Shown piece by piece: positions 14,229 to 21,085 of a DNA stretch of 21,714 nt; within the stretch, counting starts at the first letter, position 1; every line of letters begins with the position of its first letter. Location: positions 1 to 21,714 of the IMG/VR virus record IMGVR_UViG_3300020596_000281. One strand, given 5' to 3'. The notes beneath the pieces are model-generated. The model ran no database searches. It had not been told where the DNA came from and was given only the letters and a program-made list of their open reading frames with translations. Both the position numbers and the translations under genes were made by a program. Origin of the DNA: a virus.

Positions 14229-15173
14229 ATGTCGGACGCAAAAGAGTTCCTCTTTGTGGAAAAATATCGGCCACACACTGTTGATGAATGTGTATTGCCG
14301 GCTCGCATTAAGCGAGTATTCCAGGAATACGTAAACAAGAAACAAATTCCTAATATGATGCTATCTGGTGGACCTGGCGTAGGTAAAACTACGGCAGCTA
14401 TTGCCATGTGCGAAGAAATTGGTCTCAGTTACCTGATGATCAATGCTTCCCGCGAACGCGGCATCGATATTCTCCGCGTCAAGGTAATCAATTATGCATC
14501 AACCTTAAGTCTGACTGGTGGTCATAAAGTGATCATCATGGACGAAGCCGATTCACTAACACCCGATACACAGTTGGCTTTGCGTGGAACGATTGAGGAA
14601 TTCTCGTCTAATTGCACGTTTATCCTGACATGTAACTTCAAGTCTAAGCTGCTTGATGCCTTGCATTCCAGGATGCCGGACGTGGATTTCAATTTAACCA
14701 ATGACGAAAAGCAAGGAATGGCCACCGCTTTCTTCAAGAGATTGAAGGAAATTCTTATGCTTGAGGGCATAAAGTATACCGACCCCGCCCTTGTTAAGAT
14801 CATTCAAATGTATTTCCCCGATTATCGGAGAACGTTAGGTGAATTGCAGAGACTATCTATTTCTGGTTTGATTGATGAAACTATATTGGCTCAAATGTCC
14901 GATGTACGAAACATCAAAGAACTGGCCGGCTTCTTAAAGGATAAGAACTTTGGTGAAGTCCGTAAATGGGTAGTTGAGAATGGTGACGTTGATGCTACCC
15001 GTATCTTTAGAAAGATTTACGATGCATTGTATGAATATATGGTTCCCGCCGGCATTCCTATGGCAGTAATCATCATATCAAAATATCAATATCAGTCTGC
15101 TTTTGTTGCCGACCAGGAAATTAATTTAGTTGCTTGCCTGACCGAAATGATGGTCGAATGTGAGTTTAAATAA
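14229..15173 (+). CDS. 44: Clamp loader large subunit gp44
   Basis: A 314-residue AAA+ ATPase (T4 gp44 has 319) that with gp62 loads the gp45 clamp. It begins EFLFVEKYRPHTVDECVLP, matching the T4 clamp-loader start. Walker A is G47-GPGVGK-T54; Walker B is IIMD105-E-A-D108; sensor 1 is FILTCNF; the SRC-like arginine-finger segment is ALHSRMPDVDFNL; sensor 2 lies in PDYRRTLGELQRL. The C-terminal collar domain is present. ATG 14229 follows GGAGACG. The stop (TAA) shares its last A with the ATG of the next gene, so translation is coupled. Upstream lies the alternating hairpin described separately. Confidence 0.96.
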   Translation: MSDAKEFLFVEKYRPHTVDECVLPARIKRVFQEYVNKKQIPNMMLSGGPGVGKTTAAIAMCEEIGLSYLMINASRERGIDILRVKVINYASTLSLTGGHKVIIMDEADSLTPDTQLALRGTIEEFSSNCTFILTCNFKSKLLDALHSRMPDVDFNLTNDEKQGMATAFFKRLKEILMLEGIKYTDPALVKIIQMYFPDYRRTLGELQRLSISGLIDETILAQMSDVRNIKELAGFLKDKNFGEVRKWVVENGDVDATRIFRKIYDALYEYMVPAGIPMAVIIISKYQYQSAFVADQEINLVACLTEMMVECEFK

Positions 15174-16021
15174 TGGCCACAGTTACAACAATATATACCG
15201 ATTATGATTATGACGCGCGCAAAATGAATGAGATTTGTAAAATGGACAGCCATTTATATAGTGAAGTCATTGCCGCATATGTCAAAAAAATAAAAGGCTC
15301 AGGCTCAGGCCGAGGCAAAGACGAAATTGCAGATGATTTTAATGTGGATGAAAATAAAATGGCTGATATTGAAAATTATGTTAAACAAACCGCTTTCGAG
15401 CAAATCAATCTAGAACTTGCGAGAAAGGGCCGGCAACCCATGACACGCAACACTGCACCAACAGATGAGAGTACCCGTATCCAAGCATTGGGTGCCGTTG
15501 GCGAAAAACTGGTGCGTTGGTATTTAACGACTGTTGATAAAATTAAAATCATTGAAGCTTTTGATCCGATGGACAAGGAGAAGGATTTCTCCTTTGAGAA
15601 TGGCGAAACGGCTGAAATCAAGACGCAATCTCCATATTACAATCTTAATGCATTTGCGGTCAGGGATAACCAGCTAAACAAGTTGCGAAAAGTTGATCAC
15701 ATTTATTTTGTGGAAACACCTAGACGCAAAGAAATCTCTTCCGGGAGGTGGACTTTTTCTGTGCGAGGTGAATTTGCGGGGGGGGATTGGTTGGGTAAAA
15801 AAGCCGGTGATTATGAAAGTCGGGTTTATATATTGCATAAGAAAGATAATGATATCCGCAACATCATTGAAGAACTGAAGGTTTATGCCAAGGACGGTTC
15901 GAGCCGCAATATGTTGCTAATACCTATTAAGAAGTTGGAGGTAGCATTCACTATTACGCTGGATAAACATCTTATCCTTTTGGATAAGTACAGCACCAAT
16001 CCAATTGGATTACTTGAATAA
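15173..16021 (+). CDS. PD-(D/E)XK nuclease-like protein between the clamp-loader genes
   Basis: A 282-residue protein with no clear T4 counterpart. The centre shows a PD-(D/E)XK pattern: a helix A-L-G107-AVG-E111-KLVRWYL, then D138 in KEKD-FSFENG, and E148-I-K150-T-Q, i.e. E...D-x9-E-x-K. The following stretch NLNAFAVRDNQLNKLRKVDHIYFVETP suits a nuclease core with a recognition loop, and a further domain (RWTFSVRGEFAGGDWLG) may bind DNA. The N-terminal 95 residues are helical and charged, with a Gly/Ser patch (KGSGSGRGKDE). It starts one base inside the gp44 stop and lies between the two clamp-loader subunits, which are adjacent in T4. A run of eight G at 15778-15785 lies in the gene. Function is inferred only: nuclease, homing-type endonuclease, or an inactive structural relative. 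Confidence 0.72.
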   Translation: MATVTTIYTDYDYDARKMNEICKMDSHLYSEVIAAYVKKIKGSGSGRGKDEIADDFNVDENKMADIENYVKQTAFEQINLELARKGRQPMTRNTAPTDESTRIQALGAVGEKLVRWYLTTVDKIKIIEAFDPMDKEKDFSFENGETAEIKTQSPYYNLNAFAVRDNQLNKLRKVDHIYFVETPRRKEISSGRWTFSVRGEFAGGDWLGKKAGDYESRVYILHKKDNDIRNIIEELKVYAKDGSSRNMLLIPIKKLEVAFTITLDKHLILLDKYSTNPIGLLE

Positions 16022-16052
16022 TGAGCGAACTAGCGGAATAAAAGTTATAATC

Positions 16053-16481
16053 ATGGCTGACCTATTTAAAGAGATAATTCCTGCAATTATGCAAACCAAA
16101 AAAGATGTTCTGGTGACCGAGGAAGATGAAAAAAGCTATGTTCCGTTCATTGTCAACAAAGCACTGTCCTTCCACCTCGACTGTGTTATGCGGGCCAATG
16201 AAATGAACATGCGCCCCGAACTTGATAAAAAGCTGCAAAATCACTACATGCTAAATACTATCAGAGGTTATAAACGACCTTTCCAGAAGTGGTATAAGCG
16301 GAAAACCGAGGAAAACATTGTTATGCTACAAGAGTATTACAATTATTCCAGTGATAAAGCAAAGGAAGCTTTGCGTGTTTTAAGCGATGACCAACTTAAT
16401 GAGATAAGAAGAATATTGAACAAAGGTGGTAGCGATGATAAACTTAAGCAGCCTGGTGTGGGTAAAGCTTCCCGACGATAA
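16053..16481 (+). CDS. 62: Clamp loader small subunit gp62
   Basis: A 142-residue protein matching the short gp62 form of cyanophage-like T4 relatives (T4 gp62 is 187). Recognisable segments are YVPFIVNKALSFHLDCVMRANEMNMRPELDKKLQNHYMLNTIRGYKRPFQKW and ALRVLSDDQLNEIR. It is the non-ATPase subunit that completes the gp44/62 loader. I chose ATG 16053 (MADLFKEI); the frame is open back to 16005 inside the preceding gene. The ribosome site is weak, and a 6-codon reading frame starting at 16021 sits between, so re-initiation is possible. Its 3' end overlaps regA by 47 bases. Confidence 0.9.
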   Translation: MADLFKEIIPAIMQTKKDVLVTEEDEKSYVPFIVNKALSFHLDCVMRANEMNMRPELDKKLQNHYMLNTIRGYKRPFQKWYKRKTEENIVMLQEYYNYSSDKAKEALRVLSDDQLNEIRRILNKGGSDDKLKQPGVGKASRR

Positions 16482-16836
16482 AGCATTCTTGAAAATCAAG
16501 GAAACACTGACTAGAATTGGCGTGGCCTCCAAGAAAGACAAAATTCTATACCAATCCTGTCACATTCTACACAAGCAAGGCCGGTACGCAATCATTCACT
16601 TTAAGGAATTGTTTTCTCTAGACGGCAAGCGGTCAGACTTCTCCGAAGAAGATAAAGCAAGGCGAAACAGCATTGCCAACCTGTTGGCCGAATGGGGACT
16701 TGTAATTCTGGAAGACCCAGAAAAAACAAAAGACCCGGTGGCCAATATGGGATTAATCAAGATTATTTCATTCACCGAGAAGGTTGAATGGCAGCTTGTA
16801 TCAAAATACAACATTGGAAAGAAAAAAACCTATTGA
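16435..16836 (+). CDS. regA: Translational repressor RegA
   Basis: A 133-residue protein (T4 RegA has 122), an RNA-binding repressor of early mRNAs including its own. Strong matches: FLKIKETLTRIGVASKKDKILYQSCHILHKQGRYAIIHFKELFSLDG to T4 FLKVKETLTRMGIANNKDKVLYQSCHILQKKGLYYIVHFKEMLRMDG, and SIANLLAEWGLV and ISFTEKVEWQLVSKYNIG to T4 SIAWLLEDWGLI and ISFKQKHEWKLVPKYTIG. I prefer ATG 16435, behind AAAGGTGG; the in-frame GTG at 16426 lies inside that ribosome site. The start is embedded in the 3' end of gene 62. In T4 gene 43 follows regA; here a dUTPase gene follows. Confidence 0.95.
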   Translation: MINLSSLVWVKLPDDKAFLKIKETLTRIGVASKKDKILYQSCHILHKQGRYAIIHFKELFSLDGKRSDFSEEDKARRNSIANLLAEWGLVILEDPEKTKDPVANMGLIKIISFTEKVEWQLVSKYNIGKKKTY

Positions 16837-16848
16837 TTGGAGTATATT

Positions 16849-17376
16849 ATGGCCTCACCGGCATCTAAACCTACCCTAAAAGTTTTCAGAACATTTCCTA
16901 TTGGTATCGAAATGCCTAAATTTGGCACCGAAGATTCCGCTTGTTTTGACTTGGCTTTTTCCTCATATGGTAAAGCGAGATATGATGGGTTCACGGAGAA
17001 CAGCGGAACCTTCAGCCGGCCTTATGGTGAATATGGCTTTATCAAGCTTATGCCACATGAACGAGTCATGGCGCCCACTGGGTTGATATTTGGAATTCCA
17101 AGGGGTTATTCCTTGCGGATTCATCCACGTTCATCTGTGGCGTATAAGCAGGGCCTTGTCTTGGCCAACTGCGAAGCCGTCATTGACGCTGATTATTTCC
17201 ACGAAACATTCATTTTGCTTCTAAACACCTCCATGATTCCAATTGACATATTCCCCGGTGATCGGGTGGCACAAGCGGAATTAGTTAAGGTCGCAGAGTA
17301 TGTCATCAAAGAAACAAAAGAACAACCAACACAAACAACTGACCGTGTAGGCGGAATTGGTTCAACCGGCACATAA
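16849..17376 (+). CDS. dut: dUTPase (dUTP diphosphatase)
   Basis: A 175-residue trimeric dUTPase that hydrolyses dUTP to dUMP and keeps uracil out of phage DNA. All five motifs are present: motif 1 D29-SACFDL35; motif 2 R90-IHPRSS96; motif 3 NCEAVID113-ADY, with the catalytic aspartate; motif 4 FPGDRVAQAEL; motif 5 RVGGIGSTGT at the very C-terminus. Between motifs 1 and 2 there is an insertion (about residues 40-70, YGKARYDGFTENSGTFSRPY) longer than in compact bacterial enzymes. ATG 16849 follows GGAG; the TTG at 16837 is part of the ribosome-site region. It trails regA by 12 bases and probably belongs to the same transcript. The next gene has its own promoter starting seven bases later. Confidence 0.96.
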   Translation: MASPASKPTLKVFRTFPIGIEMPKFGTEDSACFDLAFSSYGKARYDGFTENSGTFSRPYGEYGFIKLMPHERVMAPTGLIFGIPRGYSLRIHPRSSVAYKQGLVLANCEAVIDADYFHETFILLLNTSMIPIDIFPGDRVAQAELVKVAEYVIKETKEQPTQTTDRVGGIGSTGT

Positions 17377-17382
17377 TAGTGC

Positions 17383-17410
17383 TTGACATTTCCGCTGGTT
17401 ATGTTAATAT
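17383..17410 (+). promoter_or_regulatory. Sigma-70-type promoter of the glycosyltransferase cluster
   Basis: TTGACA (17383-17388), 16-base spacer, TAATAT (17405-17410), with TG upstream of the -10. It is separated from the first start codon by about 130 bases of leader. Confidence 0.8.
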
Positions 17411-17540
17411 ATAAAGAATAGCCGATTATGTAATGCGTACGGCTAATCTCGTCGGGTAGTTTAAAGAAAACGTTTCGGGTACCCCCCGTTTTATGAAGTC
17501 TGCAATGGCTTCCCCCACTCCATTTCCCTAAAGGAATAAT
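17411..17540 (+). promoter_or_regulatory. Structured 5' leader of the glycosyltransferase operon
   Basis: About 130 untranslated bases between promoter and first gene, much longer than other leaders here. Visible pairings: TAGCCG (17419-17424) with CGGCTA (17440-17445); GTTT with AAAC around 17458-17471; GGGTA (17454-17458) able to reach TACCC (17480-17484); GAAGTC (17495-17500) with GGCTTC (17507-17512, one wobble); and TTCC facing GGAA across the ribosome site AAAGGAA before ATG 17541. C-runs at 17482-17487 and 17512-17516 offer alternative partners for the two CGGG stretches. No known riboswitch or tRNA recognised. Confidence 0.5.
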
Positions 17541-18299
17541 ATGAAGATCAATGTTTTGAAAAGTGTTACGGTCGTAACACCTACCGTTGGTAGTGAAAAA
17601 TTGGCAGATGCCATTCGGAGCGTTGCAGATCAAACACACAAAAATATTCAGCACCTTCTAGTGATAGATGGTGCTGAATTTGTTGATAAGGTTGTTCCTT
17701 ATGCTATAACCGAAAAAGGTTTTACCGGCGATATAATGATATTGCCCTATAATGTAGGCGCAAATGGATGGTACGGACACCGAGTTTATGCCGCAATCGG
17801 TCATCTAATCAACACAGATTATGTTGCTTTCCTTGATGAAGATAATTGGTACGACCCAGATCATATTGCGTCACTTGTTGATTGCATTCAGGAAGAACCA
17901 GGAGCCGAATTTGTTTATTCATACCGCAAAGTATGGACTGCCGATAAAACAGAATCATTGGAAGATAATTGCGAAAGCCTAGGCATGTGGCCCGTCTGGG
18001 TTTCAGAACAAGAAGAAAAATTAATGCCGCATTGTCATGTTGATACTTCATCATATCTGTTTAAGCGTGAGTTTTTGATTAATCATGGCCACATGTGGCA
18101 CCATGGTTGGGGTGCCGACCGAAGATTCTTCCAGTATGCTACACAAAAAGCCCGCGTAAAGAACTATTCGACATTCAAACACACCCTGAATTATCGTCTG
18201 GATGGAAATACAGGTTCAGTAAATTTAGACTTCTTTAAAAAAGGAAACAAGTTTATGAAGAAATATTATGGAGAATACCCTTGGATAGAATCCCCTTAG
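17541..18299 (+). CDS. Family-2-like glycosyltransferase
   Basis: A 252-residue GT-A enzyme. The N-terminus VTVVTPTVGSEKLADAIRSVADQTHKNIQHLLVIDGAE is a standard GT2 Rossmann start; NVGANGWYGHRVYAAIG is followed by YVAFLD99-E-D101-NWYDPDH, the metal-binding DxD. SSYLFKREFL and HHGWGADRRFFQYA correspond to the acceptor-side acidic motif of this family. The C-terminus (YRLDGNTGSVNLDFFKKG) is polar with no membrane segment, so it is cytosolic. AAAGGAATAAT precedes ATG 17541. First gene of an operon with a second glycosyltransferase, whose start overlaps its last 19 bases. Confidence 0.87.
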   Translation: MKINVLKSVTVVTPTVGSEKLADAIRSVADQTHKNIQHLLVIDGAEFVDKVVPYAITEKGFTGDIMILPYNVGANGWYGHRVYAAIGHLINTDYVAFLDEDNWYDPDHIASLVDCIQEEPGAEFVYSYRKVWTADKTESLEDNCESLGMWPVWVSEQEEKLMPHCHVDTSSYLFKREFLINHGHMWHHGWGADRRFFQYATQKARVKNYSTFKHTLNYRLDGNTGSVNLDFFKKGNKFMKKYYGEYPWIESP

Positions 18300-19213
18300 T
18301 CTTTGGAGCAATATATGATTATGAATATAAGGACGTCGAGCCTTGGTTAGTATCACTTAAGCAATCCGGCTTTATGGGCAAGGTTGCTTTAATCGTATAT
18401 CGCGGTTCACAGGAACTTATTGATAAGCTGGCCGAGCAAGGAGTACATGTTATTTGTTTTATGCGAACAGATAAAGGTTGTGATTGCGCATTTGACTTGA
18501 CCAATAAGGGCATCATGTCTATTCGTTTCCTGCATATGTGGCATTTTCTAAACAACGACCTATTCCTCAAAGACGTTACGCATGTTATTGCAACAGATGT
18601 TAAAGACGTTATATTCCAACATAATCCAGATAAATTGATTGGCGAGGGCAGCCAAATCGTGGTTGGTCTTGAGGGCTTTACATACGATGTAGAGCCATGG
18701 TCAAAGGCAAATATGAAAACATCCTTTGGTGACGAAATTCTTGAAATGATGAGAGAGGTTCCCATTGTCTGCGCCGGTGTTATCGTTGGCGAAAAACACA
18801 CAATATCAAATTTATTCAATCAAGTATACATACTAACAGAAGGCTCAAAGTATCCAGATAGAGTTCCTGGCGGCGGCGGCCCAGATCAATCAGCATTAAA
18901 CATTGCGCTTACTGCTCCACCATGGAAAGATTTAGTTAAACATACCGAAAGTATCCTTCATGTCGGCACTTCCATGGAATGCATTGCTACTGGCCGCGGC
19001 GCCATTGGCGAATCGGTATTCAGACCAGACGGTAATCCTCGACAAGCATATGATTATTACACATCAAAGATGCTATTGAAATCCAGGCCTCGTATTGAAA
19101 CCGATGGTTACGTGTTTGATGATGACCGTATTGTTGGTGAATATGTGATTATTCACCAATATGACCGAATGAAGCCATGGAAAGATAGCATAACAACAAG
19201 ATATAAGGAATAA
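18281..19213 (+). CDS. Glycosyltransferase-like protein (TDxxDVxFQ family)
   Basis: A 310-residue protein. HVIATD106-VKD109-VIFQHNPD is a DxxD-type metal motif I associate with GT-A enzymes whose active site reads TDxxDVxFQ, in eukaryotes and some phages. The N-terminus PLVFGAIYDYEYKDVEPWLVSLKQSGFMGKVALIVY is an alpha/beta start; a Gly-rich PGGGGPDQSALNIAL follows late in the protein, a common acceptor/nucleotide motif (PDQ). The start is TTG 18281 with GGAG at 18270-18273; it overlaps the preceding gene by 19 bases. The exact family number is uncertain. The donor could be GDP-mannose given the phosphomannomutase elsewhere in the window, but this is speculation. Confidence 0.8.
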   Translation: MDRIPLVFGAIYDYEYKDVEPWLVSLKQSGFMGKVALIVYRGSQELIDKLAEQGVHVICFMRTDKGCDCAFDLTNKGIMSIRFLHMWHFLNNDLFLKDVTHVIATDVKDVIFQHNPDKLIGEGSQIVVGLEGFTYDVEPWSKANMKTSFGDEILEMMREVPIVCAGVIVGEKHTISNLFNQVYILTEGSKYPDRVPGGGGPDQSALNIALTAPPWKDLVKHTESILHVGTSMECIATGRGAIGESVFRPDGNPRQAYDYYTSKMLLKSRPRIETDGYVFDDDRIVGEYVIIHQYDRMKPWKDSITTRYKE

Positions 19214-19214
19214 C

Positions 19215-19823
19215 ATGTTTAGTGAAATTGATTATATGACAGTTGCCGATCACAAAGAAAATGACGATTGGCCGTTTGATTGGCTACCAGTGAAAGGTCT
19301 GATTCCTTATATCAAGAGATTAGGACCAGAAACCGTGGGTGTTGAAATTGGTGTGGCCCGAGGCGAAAGTTCTTATGCAATCCTTGAAGCCTGTTCAAAC
19401 GTTTCAATGTTATTTGGCATTGACCCATATGTTGCTTATGATGATTGGAACGGACCAGTAGATCAAGAGCATAATGATAAAACAAAAGAAATAGCCATAA
19501 CAAATATGGAACCATTCAAAGATCGTTTTGTTTCCTTGTTTGGACTCACGTCCAAAGTGGTTATTCATAGCCAAGATTGCCAGCCGGGGTTTGATTTCGG
19601 AACTCTTGGATTTGTATTCATTGATGGTGATCATTCCTATGAAGGAGCCAAATGGGATATGCAAAATTATTATAGCTTTGTCCGTCCAGGCGGTATATTT
19701 TCTGGTCATGATTATAATCTTAAAACAGTGAGAACCGCGTTGGAAGAATTCAGGGCCGAAAACAAAATTCGTTTACCGGTACAAGTCGTGGATAATAACG
19801 CCTGGTTCTGGACGGTTTTTTAG
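19215..19823 (+). CDS. Class I SAM-dependent methyltransferase (Methyltransf_24-like)
   Basis: A 202-residue Rossmann methyltransferase. Motif I is GVEIGVARGESSYAIL (about 42-57), followed by FGIDPY (motif II acidic end), LGFVFIDGDHSYEGAKWDMQNYYSFVRPGGIFSGHDY (motifs IV-VI), a signature of small-molecule or sugar methyltransferases that occur in glycan clusters. One base separates it from the previous stop, with AAGGAATAAC as ribosome site. Likely methylates a sugar in the product of the neighbouring glycosyltransferases; this is inferred from position. No DNA-methylase motif (DPPY/NPPY) is present. Confidence 0.87.
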   Translation: MFSEIDYMTVADHKENDDWPFDWLPVKGLIPYIKRLGPETVGVEIGVARGESSYAILEACSNVSMLFGIDPYVAYDDWNGPVDQEHNDKTKEIAITNMEPFKDRFVSLFGLTSKVVIHSQDCQPGFDFGTLGFVFIDGDHSYEGAKWDMQNYYSFVRPGGIFSGHDYNLKTVRTALEEFRAENKIRLPVQVVDNNAWFWTVF

Positions 19824-19836
19824 AGGAAACAAAATT

Positions 19837-20403
19837 ATGAGCATTAGAATTATCGATAGTCACCTAAGCCTCGATTACCTTAAGCAGTATAAAAAGGGCG
19901 ATATTTTTATCGAAACGGGAACCTATCGGGGCGATACAATTTATATCGCCCTTGAAGCGGGGTTCGAGCAAATTTATTCATGTGAGATATACCGACCACT
20001 TTATCTTGATGCCGTGGAATTGTACAAAGAAAACAAATCAATTACAATTGATGAATTGGAATCTCCAGAATTTATTGCAACGAGATTGACTTACCTTGGT
20101 CAAATTTTCGATAAAGATGTTGAATGTACCTTCTGGTTAGATGCTCACGCATCTGGACCTTTGGGTGGTGGTAAGTCGGTTGGTTCGCCTGTATTGGATG
20201 AATTGAAAGCCATCCGCGATAATTCAAGTTGCAAAACGCATACAATCCTTATTGATGATAAGCGTTTGTTTGGGTGCGATGAATGGGGCGGCGTAACAGA
20301 AGAAGAAGCCATGACAATTCTGAAAGAAATCAACCCGAATTATAAGATTGCATACCTAGATGGTGTAATCGAAAAGGATATAATATGCGCGTATATCAAT
20401 TGA
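19837..20403 (+). CDS. Methyltransferase-like Rossmann protein
   Basis: A 188-residue protein with a degenerate SAM-binding start: GDIFIETGTYRGDTIYIALEAGFEQIYSCEIYRPLYLDA, where ETGTYRGDT takes the place of motif I and CEI the ribose-binding acidic strand end. Later FWLDAHASGP and SPVLDELKAI are typical of a family of phage and bacterial proteins near glycan genes. IDDKRLFGCDEWGG may be a substrate loop. It is preceded by GAGGAAAC and 13 bases from the previous stop. The last 19 bases overlap a tiny reading frame. Could be an FkbM-like methyltransferase; the assignment is less certain than its neighbour's. Confidence 0.78.
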   Translation: MSIRIIDSHLSLDYLKQYKKGDIFIETGTYRGDTIYIALEAGFEQIYSCEIYRPLYLDAVELYKENKSITIDELESPEFIATRLTYLGQIFDKDVECTFWLDAHASGPLGGGKSVGSPVLDELKAIRDNSSCKTHTILIDDKRLFGCDEWGGVTEEEAMTILKEINPNYKIAYLDGVIEKDIICAYIN

Positions 20404-20459
20404 GTTATCAGAACCGCCGCGCCATGATTGCAGCACCACAGGAGCCAAAGCCATGTTAG
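20385..20459 (+). CDS. Possible 24-residue peptide
   Basis: MRVYQLSYQNRRAMIAAPQEPKPC. ATG 20385 has a good AAGGA at 20374-20378, inside the end of the preceding gene, and the stop lies just beyond the next ATG (20453). Its final QEPKP is encoded by the shared 18-nt start element read in another frame. It may be a leader that couples translation to the next gene rather than a functional protein. Confidence 0.35.
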   Translation: MRVYQLSYQNRRAMIAAPQEPKPC

Positions 20460-20545
20460 AAGTTGCAATTACATTTTGCGTTATAGTTTGCCTCTTAGTG
20501 TTGCTGAAATGGTGGCACGATGTTGGTATTGGTCCCGGGCGATGA
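20453..20545 (+). CDS. Small single-pass membrane peptide
   Basis: A 30-residue peptide behind the first copy of the shared start element. Residues 4-19 (VAITFCVIVCLLVLLK) form one hydrophobic helix, followed by KWWHDVGIGPGR, a tryptophan-flanked interface and polar tail. Likely inserted in the inner membrane with the tail in the cytoplasm by the positive-inside rule, though short. Small membrane peptides of phages often act in lysis control or superinfection exclusion; nothing here says which. Too short for database motifs, but start element and hydrophobicity make it credible. Confidence 0.6.
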   Translation: MLEVAITFCVIVCLLVLLKWWHDVGIGPGR

Positions 20546-20685
20546 CATGACACCATGCAGGGCAACAAATGATGTGGACATGCAATCTACCGCCGGGACA
20601 TAGAGGCCCGTGCAAATCGGGACGCTGGCCTAGTTTCAGGCTTTTGTTGTCTCTTTTCTTCCGCACTCACACAGGAGCCAAAGCC

Positions 20686-20847
20686 ATGACACTTGAGGAT
20701 GCAATTACTATCTGGTTGGCGTTCGCTGACGATCCAGACATCAGCGACGAGGAGCAAGAACTTGTTGATGAGGCTCGCCAAATTATTTGGAAGCGTGGTT
20801 GTGCGCTGCGGAAAATCCGCAGAGACGCCATTATTGATGATGCATAA
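20686..20847 (+). CDS. Small acidic protein, 53 residues
   Basis: Begins MTLEDAITIWLAFADD behind the second copy of the start element. It is helical and acidic at the N-terminus (DDPDISDEEQELVDEAR) and basic at the C-terminus (KRGCALRKIRRDAIID). No family recognised. The frame is also open upstream to ATG 20569, and that extension reads WTCNLPPGHRGPCKSGRW, a Cys/Gly/Pro pattern I have seen in small phage and actinobacterial proteins, then a hydrophobic run and the start element itself in frame (THTGAKAM). The longer 92-residue form is possible and its ATG pair has a modest AGGG upstream; I favour the short form because of the conserved start element. Confidence 0.65.
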   Translation: MTLEDAITIWLAFADDPDISDEEQELVDEARQIIWKRGCALRKIRRDAIIDDA

Positions 20848-20870
20848 CAACCCACACAGGAGCCAAAGCC

Positions 20871-21083
20871 ATGAGCCGCGATGAGGACAAGAAAATTGCC
20901 GAAAGCATGGGTTGGCGCGTGAGCTTTGACCCTTGGTGGAACTGGAACAAGATGGACGATCCTCCGGGATTCTATTTTAATCCACCCGGTGATGAATGGT
21001 GCGTTCGTAAGGATGGCCGCAATGATCTTCCTTGCAATGAGGCATTGCCACAATTTTCAACGAAAACAGAAGGAAACGCATAG
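20871..21083 (+). CDS. Small hypothetical protein, 70 residues
   Basis: Starts behind the third copy of the start element, 23 bases after the previous stop. Residues 14-45 are rich in aromatic and proline residues (GWRVSFDPWWNWNKMDDPPGFYFNPPGDEWCVRKDG), suggesting a small beta domain. It has two cysteines, no membrane segment, and no family I recognise. Accessory early phage gene is the likely class. Confidence 0.75.
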   Translation: MSRDEDKKIAESMGWRVSFDPWWNWNKMDDPPGFYFNPPGDEWCVRKDGRNDLPCNEALPQFSTKTEGNA

Positions 21084-21085
21084 CC

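Noticed and set aside
17446-17523. Possible tRNA in the glycosyltransferase leader
   Set aside because: A GGTAGTTTAA stretch looks like a D-arm, but no matching acceptor stem, anticodon arm or TTCRANY T-loop could be assembled on either strand.
20667-21053. 128-residue minus-strand frame over the small-gene region
   Set aside because: It overlaps several + strand genes that have conserved start elements; its repeated GFGSC arises from the reverse complement of that element.
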